DNA of 12,364 nucleotides from Burkholderiaceae bacterium (GCA_947380285.1 CANCQD010000072.1:1-12364), one strand, 5' to 3'. Numbered from the stretch's first letter, positions 1 through 7,433 are shown. Numbers and translations are program-made. The notes: generated from the sequence alone by a model not told the origin.

Positions 1-72
1 TTGCACATAAAATGCATGGAATTCTTGAGCCTCTGCATCGGTAAGCCCAGATATAGATCTGTTTTCACTCAT
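1..72 (-). CDS. pufB: Light-harvesting 1 (LH1) beta subunit PufB, N-terminal part only
   Basis: The first 24 codons of an ORF that leaves the window at its left edge. They read MSENRSISGLTDAEAQEFHA and then FYVQ. The GLTD-x-EAQEFH block is the conserved cytoplasmic N-terminus of LH1/LH2 beta antenna polypeptides, and His19 falls at the first conserved histidine. The membrane span and the bacteriochlorophyll-binding histidine lie outside the window. The ATG is at 72-70 and has a good ribosome binding site, AAGGAG at 86-81, eight bases upstream. The gene follows bchZ on the same strand after a 123-bp leader, the usual place for puf after bchCXYZ. In the membrane the product would pair with PufA to form the LH1 ring around the reaction centre. 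The family call is firm; LH1 rather than LH2 beta rests mainly on context. Confidence 0.9.
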   Translation of the reverse strand, partial: MSENRSISGLTDAEAQEFHAFYVQ

Positions 73-80
73 GATGACAA

Positions 81-86
81 CTCCTT
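81..86 (-). promoter_or_regulatory. Ribosome binding site of pufB
   Basis: AAGGAG on the minus strand, eight bases before the pufB ATG. It is the strongest Shine-Dalgarno sequence on the minus strand of this window, which fits a gene whose product is needed in large amounts. It sits six bases downstream of a small GACC-GTAA-GGTC hairpin. Confidence 0.8.
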
Positions 87-92
87 GAAACT

Positions 93-104
93 GACCTTAC
101 GGTC
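93..104 (-). other. Tetraloop hairpin just upstream of the pufB ribosome binding site
   Basis: On the minus strand the sequence reads GACC GTAA GGTC. In RNA this is a four-base-pair stem closed by a GUAA loop, which belongs to the stable GNRA tetraloop class. It lies six bases before the AAGGAG. The stem is short, so it may be incidental, but loop type and position suit an mRNA leader element. Confidence 0.4.
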
Positions 105-107
105 TTT

Positions 108-126
108 TCTACATCACCCCTGTAGA
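108..126 (-). other. Inverted repeat in the pufB leader (6-bp arms)
   Basis: TCTACA (108-113) and TGTAGA (121-126) are perfect inverted arms around a 7-base spacer. In RNA from the minus strand they can form a hairpin; in DNA they could be a dyad operator. It is the second of four inverted repeats between bchZ and pufB. Confidence 0.4.
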
Positions 127-133
127 TTTGAGG

Positions 134-155
134 ATATGACCTGGAAAAGTCATAT
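134..155. other. Inverted repeat in the bchZ-pufB intergenic region (7-bp arms)
   Basis: ATATGAC (134-140) and GTCATAT (149-155) form a perfect 7+7 inverted repeat with an 8-base spacer, 62 to 83 bases upstream of the pufB start. It could be an operator for a puf-specific promoter or an RNA hairpin that stabilises or processes the bchZ-puf transcript. The sequence alone does not decide. It does not match TGT-N12-ACA. Confidence 0.45.
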
Positions 156-162
156 TGGTTTA

Positions 163-186
163 ACCCTTGATCAGGGTAATTTTTTT
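163..186. other. ACCCT/AGGGT dyad followed by a T run, after the bchZ stop
   Basis: ACCCT (163-167) and AGGGT (173-177) are inverted arms around a 5-base spacer, and on the plus strand a run of seven T follows (180-186). Read on the plus strand it looks like a short intrinsic terminator, but no plus-strand gene precedes it, so it could act only on antisense RNA. Read on the minus strand the T run is on the wrong side. The dyad includes the AATTACCCTGAT sequence (181-170, minus strand) that recurs upstream of bchC and, as TTACCCTGAT, of bchO, so a protein-binding role is at least as likely. Confidence 0.35.
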
Positions 187-195
187 GGACTAGCT

Positions 196-1653
196 TCATA
201 CAACCTCTCCTGCTGTAATGGAGAAGGATGACTTCTGTACACAATCTACTGTGACTCTTTCAATATTTTGTTTACGAGCCTCAAGCTCTGCTTCATCGCG
301 CATTCTTTTTGCGGCCGATATTTGGGTAAGTACGGGTTGATTACTAATTAATTTATTCAGAAGTTCTTGTGCCTCTAGCTCCCAAGGCATTGTCTTAATA
401 GAGCTTTGAACCCTGGCAGGCGTGCGATCAACCTTATCCATCTCTGTACCTAGCGGCAGAATATTGAACAGAGCGTCAAATAGAGAGTTGCAAACTTCTT
501 GAATTAAATACACTGAGCCCGCATACCCCATGAAAGGAGTGCCGGTATGTCTACGAATAATCGCTCCAGGAAAGGATGCGGGAATATAAGAAAAACGTGC
601 CCCAATCTCACTGCCATACATCCGTTCGTTATAACTACCGAACATGACTAGTGGCGTTTTCTTCTGCACTAATTCTCGTATCTCTACATTATTTGTCTTA
701 TTGCCTGGGATTCTAGGAACTGCGAAATTACAAGGAAGACCCATTTCCTCTTCCAAGAAATTTCTAATCCCTCGGGTATAAGTTTCATTCGCAACAATGG
801 CAAAACTGGCGGTGCCAAAAAAGTCTTGAGTAACAGAACGCCACAAATCCCAAATAGGCTTGAGCGTGGTATGTTTTTCTTTCTCAATAAAACTTTCCAC
901 ATCTATTTCGCAGAGCTCTCCCAGCTTTCTCAAAAATGCTGTTGTAGATTGCATGCCGATTGGGGCTTGTAAATAGGGGCGCTCTAATGTCTCGCATAGC
1001 AAACGTCCATATTCTCTATACATACAGACATTTACATCAGCATCGGCTAACTTTGGAATGTCAGCAAGGTGTGATCCAAGTGGAAACACCATATTGACTT
1101 CTGCGCCAATACCTTCGATTAGTCGTCTAATTTCTGCTAAATCGCTATACAAATTAAAGCTGCCATAGGAGGGTCCAATAATATTGACTCTTGGTTTTTC
1201 ACCTGCGACCCTCTTACGCTCTGGAATTTTTTTCAGCCCATACTCTGTCCACAACCAATTCATTGCGCGGTTGGCACACTGCCACTGATCTTCATCAATC
1301 GTTCTAGGTAGGAAACGCTTGATTCCAGTTCCTTCTGGGGTAACGCCACCACCAATCATCTCGGCAATTGATCCTGTTACTACAACAGCTGGCAAATCGG
1401 GATCCAACACTTTATGCGCCCGCTTCATCGACTCTTCGGTACCCTCTCGGCCCAACTGCTCCTCTGCTAAACCAGTAACTACGATAGGCAACTCGTGAGG
1501 AGGCAATGCATCTGTGTAATGCAAAACTGAAGTGACTGGTAGATTTTCACAACCTACTGGTCCATCTATGACTACCTGCAAACCCTTCACAGCAGTGAAA
1601 ACATAGACGGCGCCCCAATAGCCACCTGCGCGATCGTGGTCTAGGACTAGCAT
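196..1653 (-). CDS. bchZ: Chlorophyllide a reductase subunit BchZ
   Basis: 485 residues, full length for the family. BchZ is the beta-like catalytic subunit of chlorophyllide a oxidoreductase (COR), a nitrogenase-like enzyme. With BchY it forms the heterotetramer that holds the [4Fe-4S] cluster and reduces the C7=C8 bond of ring B, using electrons from BchX. The N-terminus ([20 protein letters not shown]) and the block [20 protein letters not shown] are characteristic. Cys35 in GPVGCEN is at the position reported for the single cluster ligand that BchZ supplies in COR. The ATG shares one base with the bchY stop (TAATG), and a GAGGAG ribosome binding site lies inside the end of bchY, so the two genes are probably translationally coupled. 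The C-terminal about 80 residues are helical and charged, as is common in this family. It is the last bch gene before puf. Confidence 0.96.
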   Translation of the reverse strand: MLVLDHDRAGGYWGAVYVFTAVKGLQVVIDGPVGCENLPVTSVLHYTDALPPHELPIVVTGLAEEQLGREGTEESMKRAHKVLDPDLPAVVVTGSIAEMIGGGVTPEGTGIKRFLPRTIDEDQWQCANRAMNWLWTEYGLKKIPERKRVAGEKPRVNIIGPSYGSFNLYSDLAEIRRLIEGIGAEVNMVFPLGSHLADIPKLADADVNVCMYREYGRLLCETLERPYLQAPIGMQSTTAFLRKLGELCEIDVESFIEKEKHTTLKPIWDLWRSVTQDFFGTASFAIVANETYTRGIRNFLEEEMGLPCNFAVPRIPGNKTNNVEIRELVQKKTPLVMFGSYNERMYGSEIGARFSYIPASFPGAIIRRHTGTPFMGYAGSVYLIQEVCNSLFDALFNILPLGTEMDKVDRTPARVQSSIKTMPWELEAQELLNKLISNQPVLTQISAAKRMRDEAELEARKQNIERVTVDCVQKSSFSITAGEVV

Positions 1654-3176
1654 TAGCCCATCTCCTCGGCTTTTTGTTTGGCTCGCGCTTTTTCCATGCG
1701 ACGCCTTACATCAGCTTTAAATTCAGGACGGTCAACCGGAACTGACTCCCAAACACCTGTTGCATGATCTTTACCTACACCTTCAAAGAAAGAATTCATC
1801 GCATCAAAGCGATCTTGATTTGCTAATGCAGCATTGATCACCTGCGCCAATGAGCCAGCTCCAGCTGCTCCCATCAATGGTCGTGCTGAAATTAAGTTGG
1901 TGAAATACAAGGATGGAATGGCTAATTCTTTGGCCTTTTGAACCACTGGCGTTGTGCCGATCACTAAATCTGGCTCAAACTCCTTCATCGCCGCTAGGTC
2001 TTGCTCCAGAGAGGCACGATACTCAACATGTACACCATGTTGCTCCAGCCAATCTAAGTCGCTACTGCTCCAAATCGTCTTTGGACAAGCGGTGCCAACA
2101 TAACGCACATCTGCACCACTCTCTACTAATAAACGCGCCACTAGCAATTCTGATCCCTCGTATCCACTGAGAGTAATTCTTCCTTTGATCGGTTTTGCCT
2201 TTAATGCCGCTTGAATCATTGGTAAAAATTTGGCTTTAGCATTACCTATTTTTTCTGCGCTAACACCAGAGGCTGCTCCAATGTTTTCTAGCCATTGTGC
2301 TGTGCCCTCGTAACCAATCGGAGCTGAACCCACAACGGTTCTTCCAGCACTTTCAAACTCACGAATACTCGCTGTATAAAAAGGATGTATTGCAGCGACC
2401 ACTTTGGAATCCATGGCCTGATAGAGCTCACGCCATTCTCTGGTAGGCACTACAGGACCAACCGCCAAGTCCATTGGCTCGAGCATCATGCCAATACTAA
2501 TAGGATCTACTGGGAACATTTCACCCAGTAAAGTAATGGTCGGCTTATCAGAGATTCCGTTGCGTGGTGCTGATACTGGACCACTTTCAATTTCTGTGCG
2601 GGCATAGCGCAACATGGCGCTTGCTAAAACATCTTTTGCTTCTGCATGAGTTGGAACACCGAAGCCAGGAACATCAATACCAATAATCCGTACGCCATTA
2701 ATTTCTTTTGGCAGCAGTTGCAATGGAACACCACTGGCAGTCGGGACACATAAATTAATGATGACGATTGCGTCATAGAGTTCAGGGTTGGCTTCTTTAT
2801 AAACGGCATCTCGAATATCCTCGAAGAGCTTTCCGGTAACCAAAGACTCTGAGTTAAATGGCACGTAACCAACACTACGGCGCGCACCATAAAAATGTGA
2901 AGTAAAGGTTAAGCCATATACGCAACAAGCTGAGCCTGACAAAATGGTCGCTGTACGACGCATTCTTAAGCCTACCCGTAGAGACCCAAACGCAGGACAC
3001 ATACTCTGTGGTTGATCATGCGGCCCCTTGGGATAGTCTTTGGCATACTGCCCCAAAATCTCACTCTTATTGGCTGATTTAGCGGCAGCCAGTAAATCCT
3101 CCGCCCCTGAATGGCAAGAAATTCCAGACGTATTGTTAGTCTGGTCTTGAATCGGAATGACTTTAGTGGATTTCAC
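1653..3176 (-). CDS. bchY: Chlorophyllide a reductase subunit BchY
   Basis: 507 residues, the alpha-like subunit of chlorophyllide a oxidoreductase, partner of BchZ. The conserved run [20 protein letters not shown] is followed by [11 protein letters not shown] and by [16 protein letters not shown]. Cys60, Cys85 and Cys143 fit, with a constant offset of two, the three BchY ligands (62, 87 and 145) I recall being described for the shared [4Fe-4S] cluster; the fourth ligand comes from BchZ. The start is a GTG at 3176-3174, 14 bases after the bchX stop. No strong ribosome binding site is visible and the next in-frame Met is Met59, just before the first cluster Cys, which would be too late. The N-terminal segment ([14 protein letters not shown]) resembles that of other BchY proteins and supports the upstream start. 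Expression is probably coupled to bchX by their closeness. Confidence 0.96.
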   Translation of the reverse strand: MKSTKVIPIQDQTNNTSGISCHSGAEDLLAAAKSANKSEILGQYAKDYPKGPHDQPQSMCPAFGSLRVGLRMRRTATILSGSACCVYGLTFTSHFYGARRSVGYVPFNSESLVTGKLFEDIRDAVYKEANPELYDAIVIINLCVPTASGVPLQLLPKEINGVRIIGIDVPGFGVPTHAEAKDVLASAMLRYARTEIESGPVSAPRNGISDKPTITLLGEMFPVDPISIGMMLEPMDLAVGPVVPTREWRELYQAMDSKVVAAIHPFYTASIREFESAGRTVVGSAPIGYEGTAQWLENIGAASGVSAEKIGNAKAKFLPMIQAALKAKPIKGRITLSGYEGSELLVARLLVESGADVRYVGTACPKTIWSSSDLDWLEQHGVHVEYRASLEQDLAAMKEFEPDLVIGTTPVVQKAKELAIPSLYFTNLISARPLMGAAGAGSLAQVINAALANQDRFDAMNSFFEGVGKDHATGVWESVPVDRPEFKADVRRRMEKARAKQKAEEMG

Positions 3177-3190
3177 GATGAGTTCGCTCT

Positions 3191-4198
3191 TTACGCTTTG
3201 TCGTAAATCACTTCAAGAGTCGGCTTAATCACTTCATTTTTGCCAACCATATCAAAAATCGTTGCAGGCTCGAGAACTACATCTCTACCCACTTGATTAG
3301 CCGCAAATAATCCAAGTAAATCATCTGGAGTCATTGGCTTAGGTCTTACAGGAGGCGCTCCGGCAACATTACTTGCTAGATCCGCAAAAAGAGGGCCCCA
3401 CTGTGAGTCTGGCTTACCGATGATTTCGTAGCTGGCACTCTTTCTCCGAATGTCATCATTTGCAGGGATAACAGATAAGACTGGAATGCCAACTTGCTCA
3501 GCAAATGCGGTTGCCTCACCGGTGCCATCATCTCGATTGATGACCATACCGGCAACGCCAACATTGCCGCCTAACTTACGGAAGTATTCAACTGCTGAAC
3601 AAACGTTATTGGCAACATATAAGGATTGCAGATCGTTACTTGCAACCACGATCACTTTTTGGCACATATCTCTAGCAATGGGCAGACCAAATCCACCACA
3701 AACTACATCACCTAAGAAGTCTAGTAAGACGTAATCAAAGCCCCAATCATGGAAGCCAAGTTTTTCTAAAGTTTCAAAACCGTGAATAATTCCGCGACCG
3801 CCGCAACCGCGTCCAACCTCTGGACCACCAAGCTCCATGGCATAAACCCCATCACGCTTGAAGCAAACGTCTCCAATCTTGACCTCTTCACCTGCTAATT
3901 TCTTTTTAGACGAAGTCTCAATGATGGTTGGGCATGCTTTTCCACCAAATAACAATGAAGTGGTATCGCTTTTAGGGTCACAACCGATGAGCAATACTTT
4001 CTTACCCTGTTGGGCCATCATGTATGACAAGTTGGCTAGAGTGAAACTCTTGCCAATACCACCTTTTCCGTAGATCGCAATGATCTGAGTCTCTTTTTTG
4101 ATTTCGCCAGTATGAACTTGGTCTGGTTCAATAGCAGCCTCTTTTTTCAGATTCGTAAATTGAATCGTGATTTCTTTTGGTACATTTGGCGCGTTCAT
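3191..4198 (-). CDS. bchX: Chlorophyllide a reductase iron protein BchX
   Basis: 335 residues from the ATG at 4198. This is the NifH-like ATPase that passes electrons to BchY/BchZ. YGKGGIGKS (residues 43-51) is the P-loop, VGRGCGGRG carries Cys132 and GDVVCGGFG carries Cys167, the two Cys per monomer that hold the [4Fe-4S] cluster across the homodimer. LLIGCDPKSDTT (69-80) is the NifH-family switch region. The N-terminal extension of about 40 residues before the P-loop is typical of BchX and absent from BchL. An in-frame TTG at 4213 would add five residues, but the ATG at 4198 overlaps the bchC stop as ATGA and has GGAGAG correctly placed upstream, so I prefer it. Together with bchY and bchZ it gives a complete COR enzyme. 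Confidence 0.96.
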   Translation of the reverse strand: MNAPNVPKEITIQFTNLKKEAAIEPDQVHTGEIKKETQIIAIYGKGGIGKSFTLANLSYMMAQQGKKVLLIGCDPKSDTTSLLFGGKACPTIIETSSKKKLAGEEVKIGDVCFKRDGVYAMELGGPEVGRGCGGRGIIHGFETLEKLGFHDWGFDYVLLDFLGDVVCGGFGLPIARDMCQKVIVVASNDLQSLYVANNVCSAVEYFRKLGGNVGVAGMVINRDDGTGEATAFAEQVGIPVLSVIPANDDIRRKSASYEIIGKPDSQWGPLFADLASNVAGAPPVRPKPMTPDDLLGLFAANQVGRDVVLEPATIFDMVGKNEVIKPTLEVIYDKA

Positions 4199-5145
4199 AA
4201 TGCTTCTCTCCAATCAACAACCATTTTGAGACAGCTGGGATCCTCAAATGCAGTGCGATACACTTCATTAATTGAAGATGGCTTGCGATGATGGGTTATC
4301 AAACCACTAAGGCTTAATTTTCCGTTTGCAATCAGTTGCTTTACATCCATTAAATCCTGCGGGGCCCACTGTGCAGCAATCCTGAATTTGGCTTCCTTCA
4401 TAAATGCCTTGGGAAAATTAAACTGAATGTCTTTGTCGTAAAAACCTGCGAGAGTGACTTCACCGCCAACTTGTAATTGGCCAATTAATTGATTTAATAC
4501 GCTGACTTGTCCACTCGCATCGCAAATATTTTTATATTTATTTATTTGATCATCTGAAGGGTGAAGAACGGTATAGCCTTCTGCGCCACCCATACGGTCT
4601 GCATCAATTTCCCAAACTACAGGGCGATGACCTAATAGCACAGCAATCCTGGCAATTAGTCTTCCTAAGACCCCATGTCCAACGATTAGATCTGGTTGGA
4701 TTGCTTTTTTACCTTGAGTGACATGGTAGGCAGTGGCAGCAAGTGCTAACAACACCCCCTCTTCACCGATTCCTTCGGGAAGCGCAACCGCTCTATCACT
4801 AGGCACCACCACATGAGATGCGGCTCCACCAAACAGACCCTTCACATCTCCAAAACATTTTGCGCCAGGCACAAATACTCTTTGATATAGATCTAGTTTG
4901 GAATTTTTTCCAACTCGAGTTACTCTTCCAACGGATTCATATCCAGGCACTAACGGGTAGCCCATGCCTGGAAAATCTGGCATCGTTCCATTCCATAGTA
5001 ACTTTTCAGTTCCTGTGCTGATCCCACTCCATTCAATTTGGATAACAACATCTGAATCTGTTGGCTCATCCAACAAAAGACGCTTGAGCCTCAGCTCCCT
5101 AGGGCTCTCAAGCAGAACGGCGGTTGAATGGAGTTGACTTAGCAT
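4195..5145 (-). CDS. bchC: 3-hydroxyethyl bacteriochlorophyllide a dehydrogenase BchC
   Basis: 316 residues. BchC oxidises the C3 1-hydroxyethyl group to acetyl, a late step towards bacteriochlorophyllide a. It is a medium-chain dehydrogenase-like protein: the N-terminal half has the GroES-like fold with EWSGISTGTEKLLWNG (38-53) and YPLVPGYESVGRV (63-75), and LIVGHGVLGRLIARIAVLLG (153-172) begins the NAD(P)-binding Rossmann part. The GISTGTE block is typical of BchC. It starts at ATG 5145, only 80 bases after crtF ends. No Shine-Dalgarno sequence is seen before it: the stretch is almost pure A/T. A perfect and a degenerate TGT-N12-ACA element lie upstream, as in Rhodobacter, where bchC has its own CrtJ/PpsR-controlled promoter. 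Its end overlaps bchX by four bases (ATGA). Confidence 0.95.
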   Translation of the reverse strand: MLSQLHSTAVLLESPRELRLKRLLLDEPTDSDVVIQIEWSGISTGTEKLLWNGTMPDFPGMGYPLVPGYESVGRVTRVGKNSKLDLYQRVFVPGAKCFGDVKGLFGGAASHVVVPSDRAVALPEGIGEEGVLLALAATAYHVTQGKKAIQPDLIVGHGVLGRLIARIAVLLGHRPVVWEIDADRMGGAEGYTVLHPSDDQINKYKNICDASGQVSVLNQLIGQLQVGGEVTLAGFYDKDIQFNFPKAFMKEAKFRIAAQWAPQDLMDVKQLIANGKLSLSGLITHHRKPSSINEVYRTAFEDPSCLKMVVDWREAL

Positions 5146-5146
5146 A

Positions 5147-5164
5147 TGTATATTTTTATTTACT
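5147..5164. promoter_or_regulatory. Degenerate PpsR/CrtJ-type site next to the bchC start
   Basis: TGT-N12-ACT on the plus strand, one base short of TGT-N12-ACA. It begins two bases upstream of the bchC ATG and lies seven bases from the perfect site at 5172-5189. Known CrtJ control of Rhodobacter capsulatus bchC uses two palindromes about 8 bp apart that bind cooperatively, and this spacing is close to that. Covering the start region, bound repressor would block the earliest transcribed bases. As a lone site I would not call it; the pairing is the argument. Confidence 0.45.
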
Positions 5165-5171
5165 TTCTATA

Positions 5172-5189
5172 TGTAAATTAATTTATACA
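5172..5189. promoter_or_regulatory. PpsR/CrtJ-type operator upstream of bchC
   Basis: TGTAAATTAATTTATACA is a perfect TGT-N12-ACA palindrome, the known binding site of the redox- and light-responsive repressor PpsR (CrtJ), which represses bch, crt and puc genes under oxygen. On the minus strand it contains TATAAA (5187-5182), a plausible -10 element that would place the start of transcription about 25 to 30 bases before the bchC ATG; this promoter is my inference. The regulator gene is not in the window. Confidence 0.75.
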
Positions 5190-5212
5190 CTTATAGCGCT
5201 GTCGTCATTAGT

Positions 5213-5224
5213 AATTACCCTGAT
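5213..5224 (+). other. AATTACCCTGAT motif copy between crtF and bchC
   Basis: AATTACCCTGAT on the plus strand, directly beside the crtF stop and 68 to 79 bases upstream of the bchC start. The same 12 bases lie upstream of pufB on the minus strand (181-170), and ten of them (TTACCCTGAT) lie upstream of bchO (7424-7433). I do not recognise it as a known operator. Confidence 0.3.
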
Positions 5225-6388
5225 TTATTTGCTAATTAGCAAAACTTGGGCATTAATTGGCATGCTGCAGGGCAGCACTTCCACCCCCTTAAACCCTGCA
5301 TGCACTGCTAAATTACTGATTTCTTGAATCGTTCTGGGTCTGCCCCTGCCCATGGCAAGCAAATAGAAGCCAAAATAAGCATGTCCCATTGCAGGATGAT
5401 CGGGGGTATCGGCCATGGGCTCTGCCACCAATAACTTGCCGCCAGCAGGCAATGCTTCAAATATTGACCTTAATAAAATTTTGACGCGTTCATCGTCGTG
5501 GTCAAAGATCACCCGAATGAGAGTGATGAGATCTGCACCCCTTGGCAGCGGATCCAGGAAGAAATCTCCACCATACACTTCAATATCTTGATCATCTGGA
5601 GTTAGTGCAAAACTATCTTTAGCGAGGTTAGCAACGCCTGGTAAATCAAATAGTTTTCTTTTGAGTTGCGGCGTATTTAAAAAAACGCGCTTTAAAAAAG
5701 TACCTTGTCCTCCACCAACATCTAATAAACATTCATGCTGTGAAAAATCATAGGCATCCACTACTTGTTCTGCCACCAGAGGCAAAGAAGCTGACATCAA
5801 GTCAGAATAATTTTTGACGCGCTCTTTATCTTTCAACGCGTCTTGATCTTTTTGATCAGCAGAAACGTAGGGCCAAAATTTCTCCATCTTCTTCACTTCA
5901 ACATCACCAGATAGAAGGCGTAATGGATCACGTAGATCATCATATAAAACGGTATGGTGTTCAATCATAGAAGACAGAGCGGCATTGCCAACCATTGGAG
6001 CGCCTAATGTGCCCAGACCATACCTTGTCTTAGAGCGCATCTCTAAAAGATGTATAGAAACTGCTGCATCTAATAATTTTTTTAATGGAGTAGCGTCAAG
6101 ACTACAAACTCTCTTAATCTCATCCAAACTTAAGGGGCCATCTTTTAATAAATTAAAAATATTTAAACGTACGCATGACAGTAGTATCTGGGTATAAACA
6201 AATCCAGCCATCACATCAAATAATTGATTGGCTCTTTTCTTCGCAATGTTTTTTAGAAAAGGAATTTTTGCTACTCGATTTTGAAAACGAGTATCTGAAA
6301 TCAACCGATCTTTTAAAATGCATAGCTTGTCCCAAAGGCCATAGTCACTTTGACTTTGCTCAATCGACAGGGATTGTATTTGTGCCAT
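5225..6388 (-). CDS. crtF: Carotenoid 1-hydroxy O-methyltransferase CrtF (demethylspheroidene O-methyltransferase)
   Basis: 387 residues, usual for CrtF. The enzyme transfers the methyl group of S-adenosylmethionine to the C1 hydroxyl of demethylspheroidene or related carotenoids, giving the methoxy groups of spheroidene or spirilloxanthin. An N-terminal dimerisation/winged-helix part (about 50-120, with RANQLFDVMAGFVYTQILLS) precedes the Rossmann methyltransferase domain, whose SAM loop is LLDVGGGQGT (221-230). GGDFFLDPLP and LIRVIFDHDDERV are further blocks of the O-methyltransferase family 2 fold. It starts at ATG 6388, 17 bases after the crtE stop, without a clear Shine-Dalgarno sequence, so it probably relies on crtE translation. 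The call of CrtF over other family-2 methyltransferases rests on the N-terminal motif and on its place between crtE and bchC. Confidence 0.93.
   Translation of the reverse strand: MAQIQSLSIEQSQSDYGLWDKLCILKDRLISDTRFQNRVAKIPFLKNIAKKRANQLFDVMAGFVYTQILLSCVRLNIFNLLKDGPLSLDEIKRVCSLDATPLKKLLDAAVSIHLLEMRSKTRYGLGTLGAPMVGNAALSSMIEHHTVLYDDLRDPLRLLSGDVEVKKMEKFWPYVSADQKDQDALKDKERVKNYSDLMSASLPLVAEQVVDAYDFSQHECLLDVGGGQGTFLKRVFLNTPQLKRKLFDLPGVANLAKDSFALTPDDQDIEVYGGDFFLDPLPRGADLITLIRVIFDHDDERVKILLRSIFEALPAGGKLLVAEPMADTPDHPAMGHAYFGFYLLAMGRGRPRTIQEISNLAVHAGFKGVEVLPCSMPINAQVLLISK
5228..5243. other. Perfect 16-bp palindrome at the 3' end of crtF
   Basis: TTTGCTAATTAGCAAA is fully self-complementary and encodes the last codons of crtF. 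As RNA it would make a 6-bp stem with a 4-base loop, but no U tract follows on either strand, so it is not a standard terminator. It might slow exonucleases or RNA polymerase before the bchC promoter, or be chance in A/T-rich sequence. Confidence 0.3.
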
Positions 6389-6405
6389 GGATCTGCCGCG
6401 CTGAG

Positions 6406-7311
6406 TTACGCTGCTTGTCTTTGAGTTGCAATGGCTAAGTGCCTCTCGCCACGCTCAAACCAAGAGGAGGGCAATAGTCTCTCAGCCTCAAACGCAACTA
6501 ACTTTTTTAGATAGCCATCACCTGGGCAGTTTGGAATTGAAGCAATTGCCCTCCCAACCAAAAGATCAAAATGCTCTACTGCGCCATTAAGGCCAAGTTC
6601 TCTTGCCGAACTAGGACGTTGATGCTCCTCATCTTGACCAGCAGGTTTACCAAGAAACTGAGAATCGCCCAATACATCACGAATATCATCTGCAACTTGA
6701 TACGCCTCCCCCAGCCACTCACCCAAACCTTTCCATGTCTCCGCATCGGATCCGGCCGCTTGGGCACCAGCTGCTGTTGCTGCAGAAAAAAGTGCGCCCG
6801 TCTTTGCTCTTTGATAATCACTTAAAGCCGCTTGCGGCTCGCACTCCCAAGCTTGACCAGCGATAATTCCACATGGGGCGCCAACTCCTTGCGAAACTGT
6901 TTTGATAATCGGCGCTAGTCTTTGCGCAGATCTTCTCGATGCAGAAGCAATCGTTTGATATGCCATGACGATCAGCGCATCACCTGTCAGCACAGCCAAT
7001 CTCTCTCCATATTCTTTATGGACTGAGGTTTGACCACGGCGCATATCTGCGTTATCAAAGCAAGGCAAATCATCATGCACTAGCGATGCGCAATGAATCA
7101 TCTCAATTGCTATAGCACTTGCCATAGATAATTGTGGGTCATCATTTCCGCAAGCATGAGCTACCGCCAAGGTAAGCTGCGGTCTAATGCGTGCACCACC
7201 TGGAAAAACTGCATGCCTGATAGCCTTACTTAGTAAAGCTGGGCCTTTAGCTGACTCGTTCGACCTCAAAGCGTGTTCAAGTGCTCTTTCCAAATGCTTG
7301 ATTGGTGACAT
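6406..7311 (-). CDS. crtE: Geranylgeranyl diphosphate synthase CrtE
   Basis: 301 residues. A trans-prenyltransferase that condenses isopentenyl diphosphate with allylic diphosphates to C20 geranylgeranyl diphosphate, the precursor of carotenoids and of the bacteriochlorophyll tail. The first aspartate-rich motif is DDLPCFDNADMRRG (80-93) and the second is YQVADDIRDVLGD (204-216); KTGALFSAA (170-178) and GQAWEC are other family blocks. The sequence alone also resembles IspA-type farnesyl diphosphate synthases; the head position in a crtEF-bchCXYZ operon argues for CrtE. The ATG at 7311 is preceded by AAGAGG about eight bases upstream. It is the first gene of the leftward superoperon and faces bchO across a 129-bp divergent region with two PpsR-type palindromes. 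Confidence 0.93.
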   Translation of the reverse strand: MSPIKHLERALEHALRSNESAKGPALLSKAIRHAVFPGGARIRPQLTLAVAHACGNDDPQLSMASAIAIEMIHCASLVHDDLPCFDNADMRRGQTSVHKEYGERLAVLTGDALIVMAYQTIASASRRSAQRLAPIIKTVSQGVGAPCGIIAGQAWECEPQAALSDYQRAKTGALFSAATAAGAQAAGSDAETWKGLGEWLGEAYQVADDIRDVLGDSQFLGKPAGQDEEHQRPSSARELGLNGAVEHFDLLVGRAIASIPNCPGDGYLKKLVAFEAERLLPSSWFERGERHLAIATQRQAA

Positions 7312-7344
7312 AACTTTTGCCTCTTAAAAAGAATTCAATTTCAT

Positions 7345-7362
7345 TGTCTAATTTAAAATACA
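7345..7362. promoter_or_regulatory. PpsR/CrtJ-type operator, crtE-proximal
   Basis: TGTCTAATTTAAAATACA is a perfect TGT-N12-ACA palindrome in the divergent crtE-bchO region, 34 to 51 bases upstream of the crtE ATG. With the second site at 7371-7388 it forms a pair with 8 bases between, the arrangement on which CrtJ/PpsR tetramers bind cooperatively in Rhodobacter. Confidence 0.75.
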
Positions 7363-7370
7363 ATTTACTA

Positions 7371-7388
7371 TGTAAAAAAATATAGACA
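7371..7388. promoter_or_regulatory. PpsR/CrtJ-type operator, bchO-proximal
   Basis: TGTAAAAAAATATAGACA is the second perfect TGT-N12-ACA palindrome of the crtE-bchO region, 53 to 70 bases upstream of the bchO ATG. Lying between divergent genes, the pair could repress both crtE and bchO in response to oxygen and light. I could not settle the -35 and -10 elements for either direction; TTTACA inside this site on the minus strand is a possible -35 for crtE. Confidence 0.75.
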
Positions 7389-7418
7389 CTATTTCAGTTG
7401 ATGTCAAACCAAAATATA

Positions 7419-7433
7419 AGGGTTTACCCTGAT
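7419..7433 (+). other. AGGGT-TT-ACCCT dyad with TTACCCTGAT motif, just upstream of bchO
   Basis: AGGGT (7419-7423) and ACCCT (7426-7430) are perfect inverted arms two bases apart, and TTACCCTGAT (7424-7433) is the sequence also found upstream of pufB and bchC. It ends seven bases before the bchO ATG, so a protein bound here would cover the region used for ribosome binding or early transcription. No known regulator is assigned. Confidence 0.35.

Noticed and set aside
163..186. Intrinsic terminator on the plus strand before the bchZ stop
   Set aside because: Stem and T run fit, but no plus-strand gene lies upstream; the arms are more simply part of the recurring ACCCTGAT motif. Kept only as a dyad.
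73..195. Possible pufQ between bchZ and pufB
   Set aside because: PufQ of Rhodobacter is about 70 residues; a 123-bp gap cannot hold it and no open frame with a start and a ribosome binding site is present.
4199..4213. TTG start five codons upstream for bchX
   Set aside because: The TTG lies on the bases of the GGAGAG ribosome binding site that serves the ATG at 4198, and that ATG makes the standard ATGA overlap with bchC.
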